Notes: generated by a model from the sequence alone, not told the origin. Numbered from the stretch's first letter, positions 49,796 through 59,003 are shown. The stretch: DNA of 64,000 nt from Candidatus Defluviibacillus avedoerensis (GCA_016703665.1 JADJBS010000020.1:682001-746000); one strand, 5' to 3'. Numbers and translations: made by a program.

Positions 49796-51376
49796 ATGAA
49801 CTTCACTGCAGAGCAGCCATCAACACTCGCGTCTCCCGATATTTGCTACCGCGCCATGCAGGGCCGTGACGCACGGTTTGATGGCAGTTTTTTTGTCGGC
49901 GTATCGTCCACCGGCATTTACTGCCGCCCGGTTTGCCGTGTCAAACTGCCCAAGCTGCAAAACTGCCTGTTTTTTGGGTTGGCTGCGCAAGCCGAAAAAG
50001 CAGGATTTCGTCCCTGCCTGCGTTGTCGCCCCGAGCTGGCGCCGCCATTGATGGCGTGGTCCACTCAGGATGCATCTCAACTGCTTGCCAATCAAGCTGC
50101 GCGGATGCTCGATGAGCCTGACGGCTGGGGCGACGAGACACCCACAGTCGCCAAGCTGGCAGAGCGCCTGGGCGTGAGCGACCGCCATGTTCGCCGCCTG
50201 TTTGAAGCCCATTTTGGTGTGTCGCCCTTGCAGTACCTGCAGACCCGTCGACTTCTGGCTGCCAAGCAACTGTTGGCTGATACCGAGTTACCCGTCACCG
50301 ACGTGGCGCTTGTCAGCGGTTTTGCCAGCGTCAGGCGCTTCAACGCGGCATTTGCGGCACATTACAGGCTCAACCCCAGCCAGTTGCGCCGATCTACCCG
50401 GGCCAATGTCGGCTTGACAGCCAGCCAGCCAGGGGTCGCGCCATCGCCCGGCATGGTGGTTCACCTGGGTTACCGTCCTCCCTACGACGTGGCCGCCATG
50501 CTGGCCTTCATGGCCAGGAGGGCGCTGGCATCGGTGGAACACGTTGACGCTGCCAGGGACGACCCACTTGATCACAGAACAGATTGTCCAAGCGATTACC
50601 CTGGCATTTGCCGTAGCTTTGCATTGCAGCGCGCAGGCACCGTCCACACAGGGTGGGTGCAGGCCCAGTTTGACGAAGACCGGTATCAAGTACGGCTCAC
50701 AGTCGCACCGGGCCTGCGCGCCGTATTACCCGAGGTGATTCACCGGGTGCGGGCTTGGCTGGATTTGAACGCAGACCCCCAGGCCATCGACAGTGTGCTG
50801 GCTGCCGACTTCGCTGACACGCAAGGTCTGCGCGTGCCTGGCTGCCTGGACGGCTATGAGCTGGCCGTGCGGGCCGTGTTGGGTCAGCAAATCACGGTAG
50901 CCGCAGCCCGCACTTTGGCGCAGCGCTTGCTGGACCAGTTTGGCACCCCCATCGAGACACCCTGGCCTGAGATTTGCCGACTGTTCCCTGCACCAGCAGT
51001 GTTGGCCCAAGTAGGGGGTGAGGCGCTGGGCGCACTGGGCATTGTGCGGCAGCGCCAAGCCGCGATCATTTCCATTGCGCAGGCTGTCGCCGATGGTCGC
51101 CTGGCCCTGCATGGTGGCGTGCAGATTCATGAAACGGTCGAGGCGCTCAAGGCCCTGCCCGGCATTGGCGCCTGGACGGCGCAGTACATCGCCATGCGTG
51201 CGCTGCGCTGGCCTGATGCTTTTCCGGCGGGCGATGTGGCCTTGCACAGAGCGCTGGGGCTGCAAGGTGAAAAGAACCCAGCCAAGGCGGCCGAGCGGGC
51301 ATCGCTGGCGTGGAAACCCTGGCGAAGCTATGCAGTGATGCGAGCCTGGCAGCGCCTTGAGAGAAAACAACTATAA
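49796..51376 (+). CDS. Ada-type methyl sensor fused to AraC HTH and AlkA DNA glycosylase
   Basis: This 526-residue protein joins three parts. Residues 13-80 are the Ada N-domain that takes methyl groups from DNA phosphotriesters: C43 and C47 (IYCRPVCRVK) with C74 and C77 (CLRCRPE) form the zinc/methyl-acceptor site, C43 matching the acceptor. Residues about 105-200 are an AraC HTH pair (AERLGVSDRHVRRLFEAHFGVSPLQYLQTRRLLAAKQLL). Residues about 225-526 are an AlkA-like glycosylase with HhH-GPD (LPGIGAWTAQYIAMRAL, catalytic Asp in PAGDVALHRAL). It removes alkylated bases and probably regulates itself by methylation. The ATG at 49796 gives the family start. It forms a unit with ogt 49 bp downstream. 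Confidence 0.93.
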   Translation: MNFTAEQPSTLASPDICYRAMQGRDARFDGSFFVGVSSTGIYCRPVCRVKLPKLQNCLFFGLAAQAEKAGFRPCLRCRPELAPPLMAWSTQDASQLLANQAARMLDEPDGWGDETPTVAKLAERLGVSDRHVRRLFEAHFGVSPLQYLQTRRLLAAKQLLADTELPVTDVALVSGFASVRRFNAAFAAHYRLNPSQLRRSTRANVGLTASQPGVAPSPGMVVHLGYRPPYDVAAMLAFMARRALASVEHVDAARDDPLDHRTDCPSDYPGICRSFALQRAGTVHTGWVQAQFDEDRYQVRLTVAPGLRAVLPEVIHRVRAWLDLNADPQAIDSVLAADFADTQGLRVPGCLDGYELAVRAVLGQQITVAAARTLAQRLLDQFGTPIETPWPEICRLFPAPAVLAQVGGEALGALGIVRQRQAAIISIAQAVADGRLALHGGVQIHETVEALKALPGIGAWTAQYIAMRALRWPDAFPAGDVALHRALGLQGEKNPAKAAERASLAWKPWRSYAVMRAWQRLERKQL

Positions 51377-51425
51377 CTTTAATAGCAATGAATCCATATT
51401 AAATGTGCCAAAACCAAGGTTTTAT

Positions 51426-51932
51426 ATGAAATTTGATCCAAACACGGTTCACTCCCGTGTCAGCAGTCCGTTGGGTGTGTTGATTCTGGCTGCCACGCCG
51501 CGTGGTTTATCAGGCGTGTGGTTTGACGACCAGCAATACCTGCCGCCATGGGCTGCCTGGCCAACCGCAATAGATCACCCGGTGCTACTGGCCACAACGG
51601 CTTGGCTGTCGGCCTACTTTGAAGGGAGCCGACGGCCTTTTGACCAGCCGTTGGACCTGAGTGCGGGTACCGCGTTTCAGCAAAGCGTGTGGCAGGCACT
51701 GCTCAAGATCCCGCTGGGCCAATGCAGTACCTACGGCCAGATCAGCCAAGACATTGGCAATCCCAAGGCCGTGCGTGCAGTGGGCGGTGCGATTGGCCAC
51801 AACCCGATTGGCATCATCGTGCCCTGCCACCGGGTGATCGGCAAAGACGGTACGCTCACGGGTTACGCTGGTGGTCTGGCGCGCAAGACGGAGCTGCTGG
51901 ATCTGGAACTTGGAACCAAAGGTTTGTTTTGA
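51426..51932 (+). CDS. ogt: Methylated-DNA-[protein]-cysteine S-methyltransferase
   Basis: This 168-residue protein takes the methyl group from O6-methylguanine in DNA onto its own Cys in a suicide reaction. The active site IVPCHRVIG (C134) and the DNA-binding stretch LGQCSTYGQISQDIGNPKAVRAVGGAIGHNP are intact, and FQQSVWQALLKIPLG precedes them. The start ATG 51426 is chosen over an in-frame upstream start at 51357 that overlaps the AlkA gene. With the Ada-AlkA gene it supplies the functions E. coli splits among Ada, AlkA and Ogt. Its stop overlaps the DMT permease TTG. Confidence 0.94.
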   Translation: MKFDPNTVHSRVSSPLGVLILAATPRGLSGVWFDDQQYLPPWAAWPTAIDHPVLLATTAWLSAYFEGSRRPFDQPLDLSAGTAFQQSVWQALLKIPLGQCSTYGQISQDIGNPKAVRAVGGAIGHNPIGIIVPCHRVIGKDGTLTGYAGGLARKTELLDLELGTKGLF

Positions 51933-52864
51933 CGAAAGATGCTTCCCACCCGGCCTTGCGGCATGCCACACAGGCTTGGCTGATTGACTTTGTGCTGCTG
52001 GCCGCCATCTGGGGCGCTTCGTTTCTGTTCATGCGCCTGGCGGTGGTGGAGTTTGGCCCCTTTGCCACGGCGGGTGTTCGGGTACTGATTGCCTCGCTGT
52101 TTTTGCTGCCCATCATGCTATGGCGCGGGCATGGTGCCAACTTTCGCCAGCATTGGCGCCCCGTGCTGCTGGTGGGTATTGCCAACTCCGGCATTCCGTT
52201 TGCATGCTATTGCTTCGCGCTGGTCTTCATCACGACCGGACTGTCTGCCATCCTGAATGCCACTGTGCCCCTGTTTGGCGCCATCGTGGCATGGGTCTGG
52301 CTCAAAGACCGGCCCAGCCATTCACGCCTGGCGGGGCTGGCGATTGGCTTTGCAGGCGTCGCGCTGCTGGCAAGCGACAAGGCTGGCACACGCGCTGGCG
52401 ATGGGCAAGACGGGCTGGGAGGTTGGGGGCCAACGCTTGCCGTTGCGGCTTGTCTGACAGCCACGGTGTGTTACGCCCTGTCTGCCAGTTTCACCAAACG
52501 TTACCTCGGAGGCATCCCCTCTCTGGTCACCGCAACTGGAAGCCAGATGGGCGCCACGCTGATTCTGCTGATACCCACGTTGGTATTTTGGCCTGCCACT
52601 TTGCCCGGTCTGCAGGCTTGGCTGTCACTGCTGGTCGTGGGAATTGTCTGCACGGGTCTGGCTTACGTGCTGTACTTTCGGATCATCGAACGCGCAGGCC
52701 CAGCCAAGGCGCTGGCCGTGACCTTTGTGGTGCCGGTGTTTGCCGTGTTTTACGGTGTCGTGTTCCTGGGCGAACAGGTCAGTCTGTGGATGCTGGGGTG
52801 CGCGCTGGTCATTGTGTGCGGCACCGCCCTGTCGACAGGCTTGGTCAGGCTGCCATCACGGTAA
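51929..52864 (+). CDS. EamA/DMT-family membrane transporter
   Basis: This 311-residue protein has ten membrane helices in two EamA repeats (IDFVLLAAIWGASFLFMRLAV; ITTGLSAILNATVPLFGAIVAWVWLKDRP; IVCTGLAYVLYFRIIERAGPAKALAVTFVVPVFAVFYGVVFLGE). It probably exports small metabolites; members range from amino acid exporters to drug carriers. The likely start is TTG 51929, which overlaps the ogt TGA as TTGA, so it is coupled to ogt. The frame is open further upstream but lies inside ogt. Its last 20 bp overlap the end of the convergent diguanylate cyclase gene. Confidence 0.87.
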   Translation: MTKDASHPALRHATQAWLIDFVLLAAIWGASFLFMRLAVVEFGPFATAGVRVLIASLFLLPIMLWRGHGANFRQHWRPVLLVGIANSGIPFACYCFALVFITTGLSAILNATVPLFGAIVAWVWLKDRPSHSRLAGLAIGFAGVALLASDKAGTRAGDGQDGLGGWGPTLAVAACLTATVCYALSASFTKRYLGGIPSLVTATGSQMGATLILLIPTLVFWPATLPGLQAWLSLLVVGIVCTGLAYVLYFRIIERAGPAKALAVTFVVPVFAVFYGVVFLGEQVSLWMLGCALVIVCGTALSTGLVRLPSR

Positions 52865-53885
52865 CGCGGTCACGACCACCCGATTTGGATGCATACAGGG
52901 CACGGTCAGCACGGTCAATGAATTCACGTGCGTCTTCACCCATGCGGTAGAGCGTCACGCCCAGTGACATGGTCACACTGGCAATCACTTCCTGCGTGTC
53001 CTGACGCCGGATACGCGCTTTGGCCACAGCCAAGCGGATTTTTTCGGCAATTTGACGGGCGTCGTTCAGTTCGACTTCAGGTATCAGGATTGCAAATTCT
53101 TCGCCGCCTACGCGTGCGGCCATGCTATCGCCCGGGGTGCAGGCCTTGATGACCTGAGACACGGCGCGCAGCACCTGGTCCCCGAAACCATGACCAAAGG
53201 TGTCGTTGATGCGCTTGAAGTGATCAATGTCAGACGTCACCAGGCAAGCCGCACGTTGATTCGTGCCCGCCTCGGCCGGGGGCGCCATTTGCGCCGCAGC
53301 CAAGCAAACGGCCATTTGATGGTCAAAGGCTCGGCGGTTGGCCAGGCCCGTCAGCGCATCCTGCATGGATTCACGTCGTGCCTTGAGCACTTCTTCGCGT
53401 AGCACGTTGATTTGCTTTTGACTGTCATCCAGCTTGGCACGCAAGGTGGCCATGGCTTCGCTCATGTCTCGCGTGTCCTGCAACACTTCTGAGACCATGG
53501 ACGATGGGTCGTCCTGGGTGCTGAGCTCAGAGCTGAGGCGCTCCAGTGCGTCGCCATACTTGGCGGTTTTGTCACCGGCCTGTGCAGCGCTGTCGGCCAT
53601 GTTGGTCAAAATGCGCTGGAACCCGTCTGTCATGCGCTTGGCGGCAGCCGGGTCCATCTCGGCAATGTATTTTTGAAAAACGGCGTCGGTGCTGGCCTCG
53701 TCCAGTTGCCCATGTTTGGCCAGATGCGAATCAATGGCCCCCCGCAGGCTGGCCGTGCGGCCAGACACATAGTCATACCAGATGGCATAGCTCTTGGGAT
53801 GCAATGCAGCAGCCTGCCGAGACATCATGGGTAATGCCAGGCGCAAGTATTCTGTGCTGCGTTCTACGGAATCAGGGTAATTCAT
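52845..53885 (-). CDS. Soluble diguanylate cyclase
   Basis: This 346-residue protein has a helical N-terminal half without membrane segments (YTEYLRLALPMMSRQAAALHPKSYAIWYDYVSGRT-like stretch, then a coiled coil DDSQKQINVLREEVLKARRES). The GGDEF domain follows: DALTGLANRRAFDHQ, LVTSDIDHFKRINDTFGHGFGDQVL, active site ARVGGEEFAILIPE (about residue 259) and LYASKSGGRDRV. The active site is complete. The N-terminal module resembles that of PilZ/flagellum-linked cyclases in pseudomonads but I cannot name it. The product is cyclic-di-GMP. Confidence 0.9.
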   Translation of the reverse strand: MNYPDSVERSTEYLRLALPMMSRQAAALHPKSYAIWYDYVSGRTASLRGAIDSHLAKHGQLDEASTDAVFQKYIAEMDPAAAKRMTDGFQRILTNMADSAAQAGDKTAKYGDALERLSSELSTQDDPSSMVSEVLQDTRDMSEAMATLRAKLDDSQKQINVLREEVLKARRESMQDALTGLANRRAFDHQMAVCLAAAQMAPPAEAGTNQRAACLVTSDIDHFKRINDTFGHGFGDQVLRAVSQVIKACTPGDSMAARVGGEEFAILIPEVELNDARQIAEKIRLAVAKARIRRQDTQEVIASVTMSLGVTLYRMGEDAREFIDRADRALYASKSGGRDRVTVMAA

Positions 53886-53995
53886 TCACGTCTCCCCGCA
53901 CGAAAAAGATCCGGGCGGCTCATCATTATTTGGGATAAGAATAAATTGAGGTGTAACACAATGTTTTGACCGACGGTCTGTAGGCCCATTCAAAT

Positions 53996-54019
53996 GGCCT
54001 GGGTTTGCAAACCCAGGCC
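53996..54019 (-). terminator. Perfect 24 bp palindrome ending the catabolic operon
   Basis: GGCCTGGGTTTG (53996-54007) is followed directly by its exact reverse complement CAAACCCAGGCC (54008-54019). It begins next to the stop codon of the acyl-CoA ligase gene on the minus strand. A T-run is missing after it, so it is either a weak terminator or an mRNA-protecting hairpin. Confidence 0.6.
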
Positions 54020-55615
54020 TCAGCCTTCGGCGTAGAGGCCGACAAACTGGTCACGCAGATTGCGCTTGAGGATTTTGCCGCTGGCGTTCTTGGGCAACGC
54101 ATCGATCAGCACAAAGCGTTTGGGCGTCTTGAAGCCCGCCAGGCGTTCCAGGCAATGAATGCGCAGTTCTTCCTCTTTCACGGTTTGGCCCGGTTTGCAC
54201 AGGTAGGCGGCGGTCACCGCCTCGATCCAGGTCGGATGGGTGACCCCAAAAACGGCCACCTCAGCCACAGCAGGATGCTGGTAGATGGCTTCCTCGACCT
54301 CGCGGCTGGCGACGTTTTCGCCGCCTGACTTGATCATGTCTTTCTTGCGATCCACCACGCTCAGGTAGCCATCTGCGTCCATGACGCCCAGGTCACCACT
54401 GTGGAACCAACCGTTGCGAAACGCTTCGGTGGTTTTCTCGGGATCGTTCCAATAGCCGAGCATCACATGGGGGCCACGGTGCACGATTTCACCGATGGTG
54501 CCCGCGGGCACTGGCTGGTCATTGTCGTCCACCACCCGGGTTTCCACATTGATCGCCGCGCGGCCTGCCGAGCCCAGCTTGCGCAGCTGGTCTTCGGGCT
54601 TGAGGATGGTGGCCACCGGGGACATCTCGGTCTGCCCGTAAAAGTTGTACAGCCGAATAGCGGGCAAGCGAGTGCTGAGTTCCTTGACCACCTCCATCGG
54701 CATGATGGACGCACCATAAAAGCCTTTTCTCAGGCTGGACAGGTTACGCCGGTCAAAGTCAGGGTGGCGCAGCAGGCCGATCCAGACCGTGGGTGGGCAA
54801 AAGAGTTTGGTTGCTCCTTCGGACTCCACGGCAGCCAGCATCGCGGTGGGGTCGGCTCCGTTCAACAAGATATTGGTCGCGCCCAGATACAGGCCTGGAT
54901 TCATAAAGCAATGCAACTGAGCGCAGTGGAAGAGCGGCAGAGCATGCACCTCGACATCGTCGCCACTCATGTCGCCATCGACGATACAGCTTACATATTG
55001 GGCAACGAGATTGCGCACCGATAGCGTGGCGCCCTTGGGCCGGGATTCTGTTCCGCTGGTGTAAAGAATCTGGGCCGCTTCGTCGTCATCCACAGGTACA
55101 TCGGGCGCGCGGGTGTCTGGGTGAGCCAGCCAGCGGGTCGTGTCCTCCCAACCGTCGGAATAACCCGCACCGTGATCGGGAATCACGCCACGCAAGCGCA
55201 CGCTGTGCGGGCCGTGGGCCAAGGCTTCGTCCGCGACCGGCACCAGCATGTCTTCAGCCACCAGCGCAATCGCGCCACTGTGCTCCAGGATAAAGGCCAC
55301 TTCAGAGGCCTTGAGCATGAAGTTGATGGGCACCATGATCGCTCCAGCCCTGGCCAGCGCAAACTGAAGCACGACAAAGCTGGCATTGTTGTGCGACAGC
55401 ACTGCCACGCGCTCACCCTTGGCAACGCCCCGCTCGCGCAGGGCATTGGCCATGCGGTTGACGAGGGCGTCGAGTTCAGCGTAATTCCAGCGCTGGTCAC
55501 GGTACACCAAGGCAGTCTTAGCTGGCACCCGTTGCGCGCTGCGCCACAGCAGTTCACCGAGACCATGGCGGCGTGTTCTGGCAATCTGGGCTTGAAGTGC
55601 TGCATCAAAATTCAT
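54020..55615 (-). CDS. Acyl-CoA synthetase (AMP-forming, ANL superfamily)
   Basis: This 531-residue enzyme activates a carboxylic acid to its CoA thioester via an acyl-AMP. The core motifs are QILYTSGTESRPKGATLS (A3), LYNFYGQTEMSPVATIL (A5), WFHSGDLGVMDADGYLSVVDRKKDMIKSGGENVASREVEEA (A7-A8) and LPKNASGKILKRNLRD with the catalytic Lys (A10). Its substrate cannot be told from sequence; the type is that of medium/long-chain fatty acid or aryl acid ligases. It is the last gene of the minus-strand unit, overlapping the M81 gene by 4 bp (ATGA), so it may act on that pathway's acid product. Confidence 0.9.
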   Translation of the reverse strand: MNFDAALQAQIARTRRHGLGELLWRSAQRVPAKTALVYRDQRWNYAELDALVNRMANALRERGVAKGERVAVLSHNNASFVVLQFALARAGAIMVPINFMLKASEVAFILEHSGAIALVAEDMLVPVADEALAHGPHSVRLRGVIPDHGAGYSDGWEDTTRWLAHPDTRAPDVPVDDDEAAQILYTSGTESRPKGATLSVRNLVAQYVSCIVDGDMSGDDVEVHALPLFHCAQLHCFMNPGLYLGATNILLNGADPTAMLAAVESEGATKLFCPPTVWIGLLRHPDFDRRNLSSLRKGFYGASIMPMEVVKELSTRLPAIRLYNFYGQTEMSPVATILKPEDQLRKLGSAGRAAINVETRVVDDNDQPVPAGTIGEIVHRGPHVMLGYWNDPEKTTEAFRNGWFHSGDLGVMDADGYLSVVDRKKDMIKSGGENVASREVEEAIYQHPAVAEVAVFGVTHPTWIEAVTAAYLCKPGQTVKEEELRIHCLERLAGFKTPKRFVLIDALPKNASGKILKRNLRDQFVGLYAEG

Positions 55616-57090
55616 AGCATCTCCGAGATAATGTGTTCTTGGCTAAGATCGTCCAGCGGCCACTTGGGCCGCTGAATTTTGGAGTACGGCAGGCTGTGCA
55701 GATCGTGCGTCACCGCGCCTGGGGCCTGGACATAAATGACCTTGGCCGCCAAGGGGGCAAATGAGGCATAAAAGTGTTGAGATGATTTCACGACCACCAG
55801 CTTGCACTGACTCAGCTCAATGCCCAGTTGCGTGAAGAGGTCGGTGTGCATGGCCTGGTTGCGCAAGCTGATCAGCACGACATCTACGCCTGCCGCACGC
55901 ACCCAGGCGCAGTCGCCCAGGGGCGTGGGGGTGTTGGATAAGCCGGTCATCACCATGTCCTGATGCAAGGCCATGACCGTACACAGAACATCGAGGGGGT
56001 CACCTGAGAGCGGGCTGATCTTGCCGCCCAGCCGCATCGGCAACTGCGCACCGACACCAGCGTCAAACGCAATGCGAACGGCCACCGGGTCCCACATCGG
56101 GCCGAGCGCTGCTTGCCCGATGCCGCGCTCAAGCATGCGACGCAAGATGAACGTCGAATCGCAAGCAGCACCGCCACCGGGATTGTCGGCACCATCAGCC
56201 AGAACCACAGGCCCATTCGATACCGCAAGCGCCTCGTCCAGTGCCGCGTCTATGGGCGGCGTGGGAGCGGCCAAGGCTTCCCGCATGTGCACCAACTCAG
56301 CACAGAGGCTCTTTGCGAGAGACTGTGCTTTGGCAAATTCTCCGTCGGTGTAAACCAGCAGCTTGGTCCCCATGCCCGGCACGTTGCCCCACGGAAAACC
56401 ATGCGCCACGGAGATAGACAGCACGCCGTCCTTTCCCTCCAGCGCCTGAATGCGATCGACAAAACCCCGCGCGGGTTGACGCGAGGTGTGCATCGTCACA
56501 ATCATGTGGCAGTCCACTAGAGCGGCCGCAGGCTTCACGCGCCCCTCGGCTTGGGCCACGCACAGATCTACAAGTTCCAGGCCACGCTCCAGGACGTCGG
56601 TGTGCGGGTATTCCTTGAAGGCAACCAGCAAATCAGCCTGATCAACCATGCAAGGTGTCAGGTGTGAGTGTGGGTCCAGTTCTGCGCCGACCACCACATC
56701 CGGGCCAACCATGGCGCGCACACGGGTCAGCAGGTCTCCCTCACAGTCGTCATAACCGTCTGCCACCATGGCGCCGTGCAAGCCGAGCAAGACCACATCG
56801 ACCGGCAGTGCTGCTTTCAGGTCAGCGAGCAATTCATCGCGTAGCGCCTCATAGCAGTGCCGCGTGGTGATACCGCTGGGTTGCGCCCCGGCGACCATGC
56901 CTTCGACCAAATCCCATCCCTTTTCTTTTCCGCGCAATCGCGCAGCCCATAAGGGGCCAGAAAAAAGCGTCATCTGATCAGGATGCCGACCGGCCGCAAA
57001 ATAGCCCCTGTCATGAAAAGACGCCAGCCCGGTGGGCATCGGCGCAAAGGTGTTGGTTTCGGTCGCCAACGAACCGCTGAAGATGCGCAT
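55612..57090 (-). CDS. M81-family metallopeptidase (MlrC-like)
   Basis: This 492-residue protein matches the MlrC/M81 family through its start (RIFSGSLATETNTFAPMPTGLASF), the metal-site stretches VVLLGLHGAMVADGYDDCEGDLL, VVGAELDPHSHLTPCMVDQADLLVAFKEYPHTDVLERG, and MIVTMHTSRQPARGFVD, plus LADGADNPGGGAACDSTFIL in the C-terminal domain. MlrC of sphingomonads cleaves linearised microcystin, but most members have unknown amide or peptide substrates. It sits with FAD amine oxidoreductases and an acyl-CoA ligase, suggesting breakdown of an amide-linked compound. The FAD oxidoreductase gene is 7 bp upstream. Confidence 0.88.
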   Translation of the reverse strand: MRIFSGSLATETNTFAPMPTGLASFHDRGYFAAGRHPDQMTLFSGPLWAARLRGKEKGWDLVEGMVAGAQPSGITTRHCYEALRDELLADLKAALPVDVVLLGLHGAMVADGYDDCEGDLLTRVRAMVGPDVVVGAELDPHSHLTPCMVDQADLLVAFKEYPHTDVLERGLELVDLCVAQAEGRVKPAAALVDCHMIVTMHTSRQPARGFVDRIQALEGKDGVLSISVAHGFPWGNVPGMGTKLLVYTDGEFAKAQSLAKSLCAELVHMREALAAPTPPIDAALDEALAVSNGPVVLADGADNPGGGAACDSTFILRRMLERGIGQAALGPMWDPVAVRIAFDAGVGAQLPMRLGGKISPLSGDPLDVLCTVMALHQDMVMTGLSNTPTPLGDCAWVRAAGVDVVLISLRNQAMHTDLFTQLGIELSQCKLVVVKSSQHFYASFAPLAAKVIYVQAPGAVTHDLHSLPYSKIQRPKWPLDDLSQEHIISEML

Positions 57091-57097
57091 GGTGTAT

Positions 57098-58246
57098 TTA
57101 GGTATCAGTTTTCGTAAGCCGCTTGGGGCTGAGCATCGCCTGAGTCAGACCAAAAGCAGCTATACGGTCAGGAACGGACTGGCCACGCGCCAGTGCAGCG
57201 CAGACCTCACCCATGGCTGGAGATGTTTGAATCCCGTATCCACCTTGCGCGGCGACCCAAAAGAAACCAGGCAACTGCGCATCAAAGCCGCCAACCAGGT
57301 CACCATCCGCCACAAACGAACGCAGCCCCGCCCAGGTGCGAGTGGGTCGACGGATGCTCAAGGTGGTCATCTCTTCCAAGTGGTAAATCGCCGTGGCAAT
57401 GTCGAGTTCTTCGGGTTGAATGTCCTGCGGCTCCACCGGGTCTGCATTGGCGGGGGAACCCAGCAGCATGCCAGCATCGTGCTTGAAATACCAGTCTTCG
57501 GCAACCCCGATCGCCATAGGCCAGGCCGAAGAGTTGACGCCCGCAGGCGCCGCAAAGATCATGGCAGACCGACGTTTGGGTTGCAGCCCTAGCGGCAAGG
57601 CGCCAGCCAGTCGGCCAACCTGATCAGCCCAAGCACCTGCGGCATTCAGCACGACAGGCGCTCTGAAAGTTTTGCCACCTGCTTCGACCTGCCATGAGTC
57701 ACTCGCGCGAGAGAGCTTGGTCACGCGCGCGTCGCAAAGCACCCACCCGCCAGCACGAGTGATGCCGCGCAAAAAGCCCTGATGGATAGCGTGCACATCC
57801 ATGTCCATTGCGTCTGGTTCATACACGGCACCAATGAGCTTGTCCAGTCGCAGTACGGGCACCTTCTCGCAGGCTTCTTGTGCGCTCAACCGCTGGGCGT
57901 TGGGGGTCACCGCCCGCAACACATCCCAATGTTCGCGCAGCAAGTCTTCCTGGCCAGGGCTTGCCACCATCATGGCGCCACGGGGAGAAATCAAGGGCTG
58001 CTCGCAAAAGCCTGCAGGCGGCGATTCAAAGAACGCCCTGCTGGCCATGGTCAAGGCCCGCACCTGAGGTGTGCCATAACTCTCCATGAAGAGCGCTGCA
58101 GAGCGGCCAGTTGAGTGATAGCCAGGTTGTGACTCTGCCTCCAGCACGATCACCCGACCATGCGGCGCAAGCCAATAGCCTGCAGAGGCACCAGCCATGC
58201 CAGCACCGATGATGAGGAAGTCTGCGTGCTCCATGGGGATATGCAT
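57098..58246 (-). CDS. FAD-dependent oxidoreductase (DAO/GlpD family)
   Basis: This protein of about 380 residues has an N-terminal FAD Rossmann motif (DFLIIGAGMAGASAGYWLAPHGRVIVLEAE), GYHSTGRSAALFMESYGTPQVRAL, a second substrate domain, and the C-terminal GLRSFVADGDLVGGFDAQLPGFFWVAAQGGYGIQTSPAMGE. It oxidises an amino or imino compound with FAD as acceptor; it is closest in feel to glycine/D-arginine-type dehydrogenases (AQGGYGIQTSPAMG is typical of those). The start is ATG 58246 or ATG 58234; neither has a clear ribosome site. It opens the unit with the M81 and acyl-CoA ligase genes. Confidence 0.85.
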   Translation of the reverse strand: MHIPMEHADFLIIGAGMAGASAGYWLAPHGRVIVLEAESQPGYHSTGRSAALFMESYGTPQVRALTMASRAFFESPPAGFCEQPLISPRGAMMVASPGQEDLLREHWDVLRAVTPNAQRLSAQEACEKVPVLRLDKLIGAVYEPDAMDMDVHAIHQGFLRGITRAGGWVLCDARVTKLSRASDSWQVEAGGKTFRAPVVLNAAGAWADQVGRLAGALPLGLQPKRRSAMIFAAPAGVNSSAWPMAIGVAEDWYFKHDAGMLLGSPANADPVEPQDIQPEELDIATAIYHLEEMTTLSIRRPTRTWAGLRSFVADGDLVGGFDAQLPGFFWVAAQGGYGIQTSPAMGEVCAALARGQSVPDRIAAFGLTQAMLSPKRLTKTDT

Positions 58247-58364
58247 ATAAGGATCGAGCTAGGATCCTCCAGTGTACGCATAGTCAATGACATAAAAGAT
58301 CAACGAACACCCTGTGTTTTGAAGGAAGGCTGGTCAAGCACTTCAAGCGCTCAATTGGCAACTT

Positions 58365-59003
58365 TCACGCTGACAAAACCTGTCCCGTCAAGCCGCTACG
58401 CAGGCATCGCAGGTAAGCTAGGGCAACGTGCGCTCCGCTAACTGTCGGAAAACCAGGAAAAGCCGCACAGGCAGCCGCTGGAGTTCCTTCCACCAGACTC
58501 GGGCTCACGGCATTGAGCCGCAGACCGTTGCCCAACTCCGTCGCCGCAGCACGCACCCAGCATTCGAGTGCGCCATTGACCATGCTCAATGAAGAGCCGC
58601 CGATGATGGGCTCGCGACTCGTGGTGCCGGTGGTAAGCACAATCACGCCACCCGGCTTTAGCACAGCCCGCGCCGCCAACGCAAGGTTGACCTGTCCCAT
58701 CAGTTTGTCATGCAGGCCCAAGGTATAGGCTGACTGCCCACTGTCTGCTGCGTCAATGTCTGACAGACGGACAAAGCGGGCGCGCCCTGCCGCACTGATG
58801 ACCGCATCCAGGGGGCCCCCTTCGACGGTCACGGCCCTGAGCATGGACTCAATGGAATCCGTACTGGCCAGGTCAACCCGGTGTTGCGGGTCGTCCAGGC
58901 CGGCGGCAATCACCTCGCAGTCATCGGCAAGCGCCTGATGCACCCAGCGTCCAATCACACCGCTGGCACCTACGAGCAAGACACGCAAACGTGGCACGCT
59001 CAT
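58365..59003 (-). CDS. Short-chain dehydrogenase/reductase-like protein without the YxxxK site
   Basis: This 212-residue protein has the SDR Rossmann start VLLVGASGVIGRWVHQALAD and the AVISAAGRARFV (NNAG-like) strand. The usual catalytic Tyr-xxx-Lys is missing: after VIVLTTGTTSREPIIGG the helix reads SSLSMVNGALECWVRAAA, with Ser and Asn where Tyr and Lys belong. This shape (EPIIGGSSLSMVNGALE) is known from a branch of short SDRs in proteobacteria of unclear activity. The C-terminus (GLRLNAVSPSLVEGTP) is ordinary. Its start overlaps the tautomerase stop by 4 bp. Confidence 0.85.
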   Translation of the reverse strand: MSVPRLRVLLVGASGVIGRWVHQALADDCEVIAAGLDDPQHRVDLASTDSIESMLRAVTVEGGPLDAVISAAGRARFVRLSDIDAADSGQSAYTLGLHDKLMGQVNLALAARAVLKPGGVIVLTTGTTSREPIIGGSSLSMVNGALECWVRAAATELGNGLRLNAVSPSLVEGTPAAACAAFPGFPTVSGAHVALAYLRCLRSGLTGQVLSA

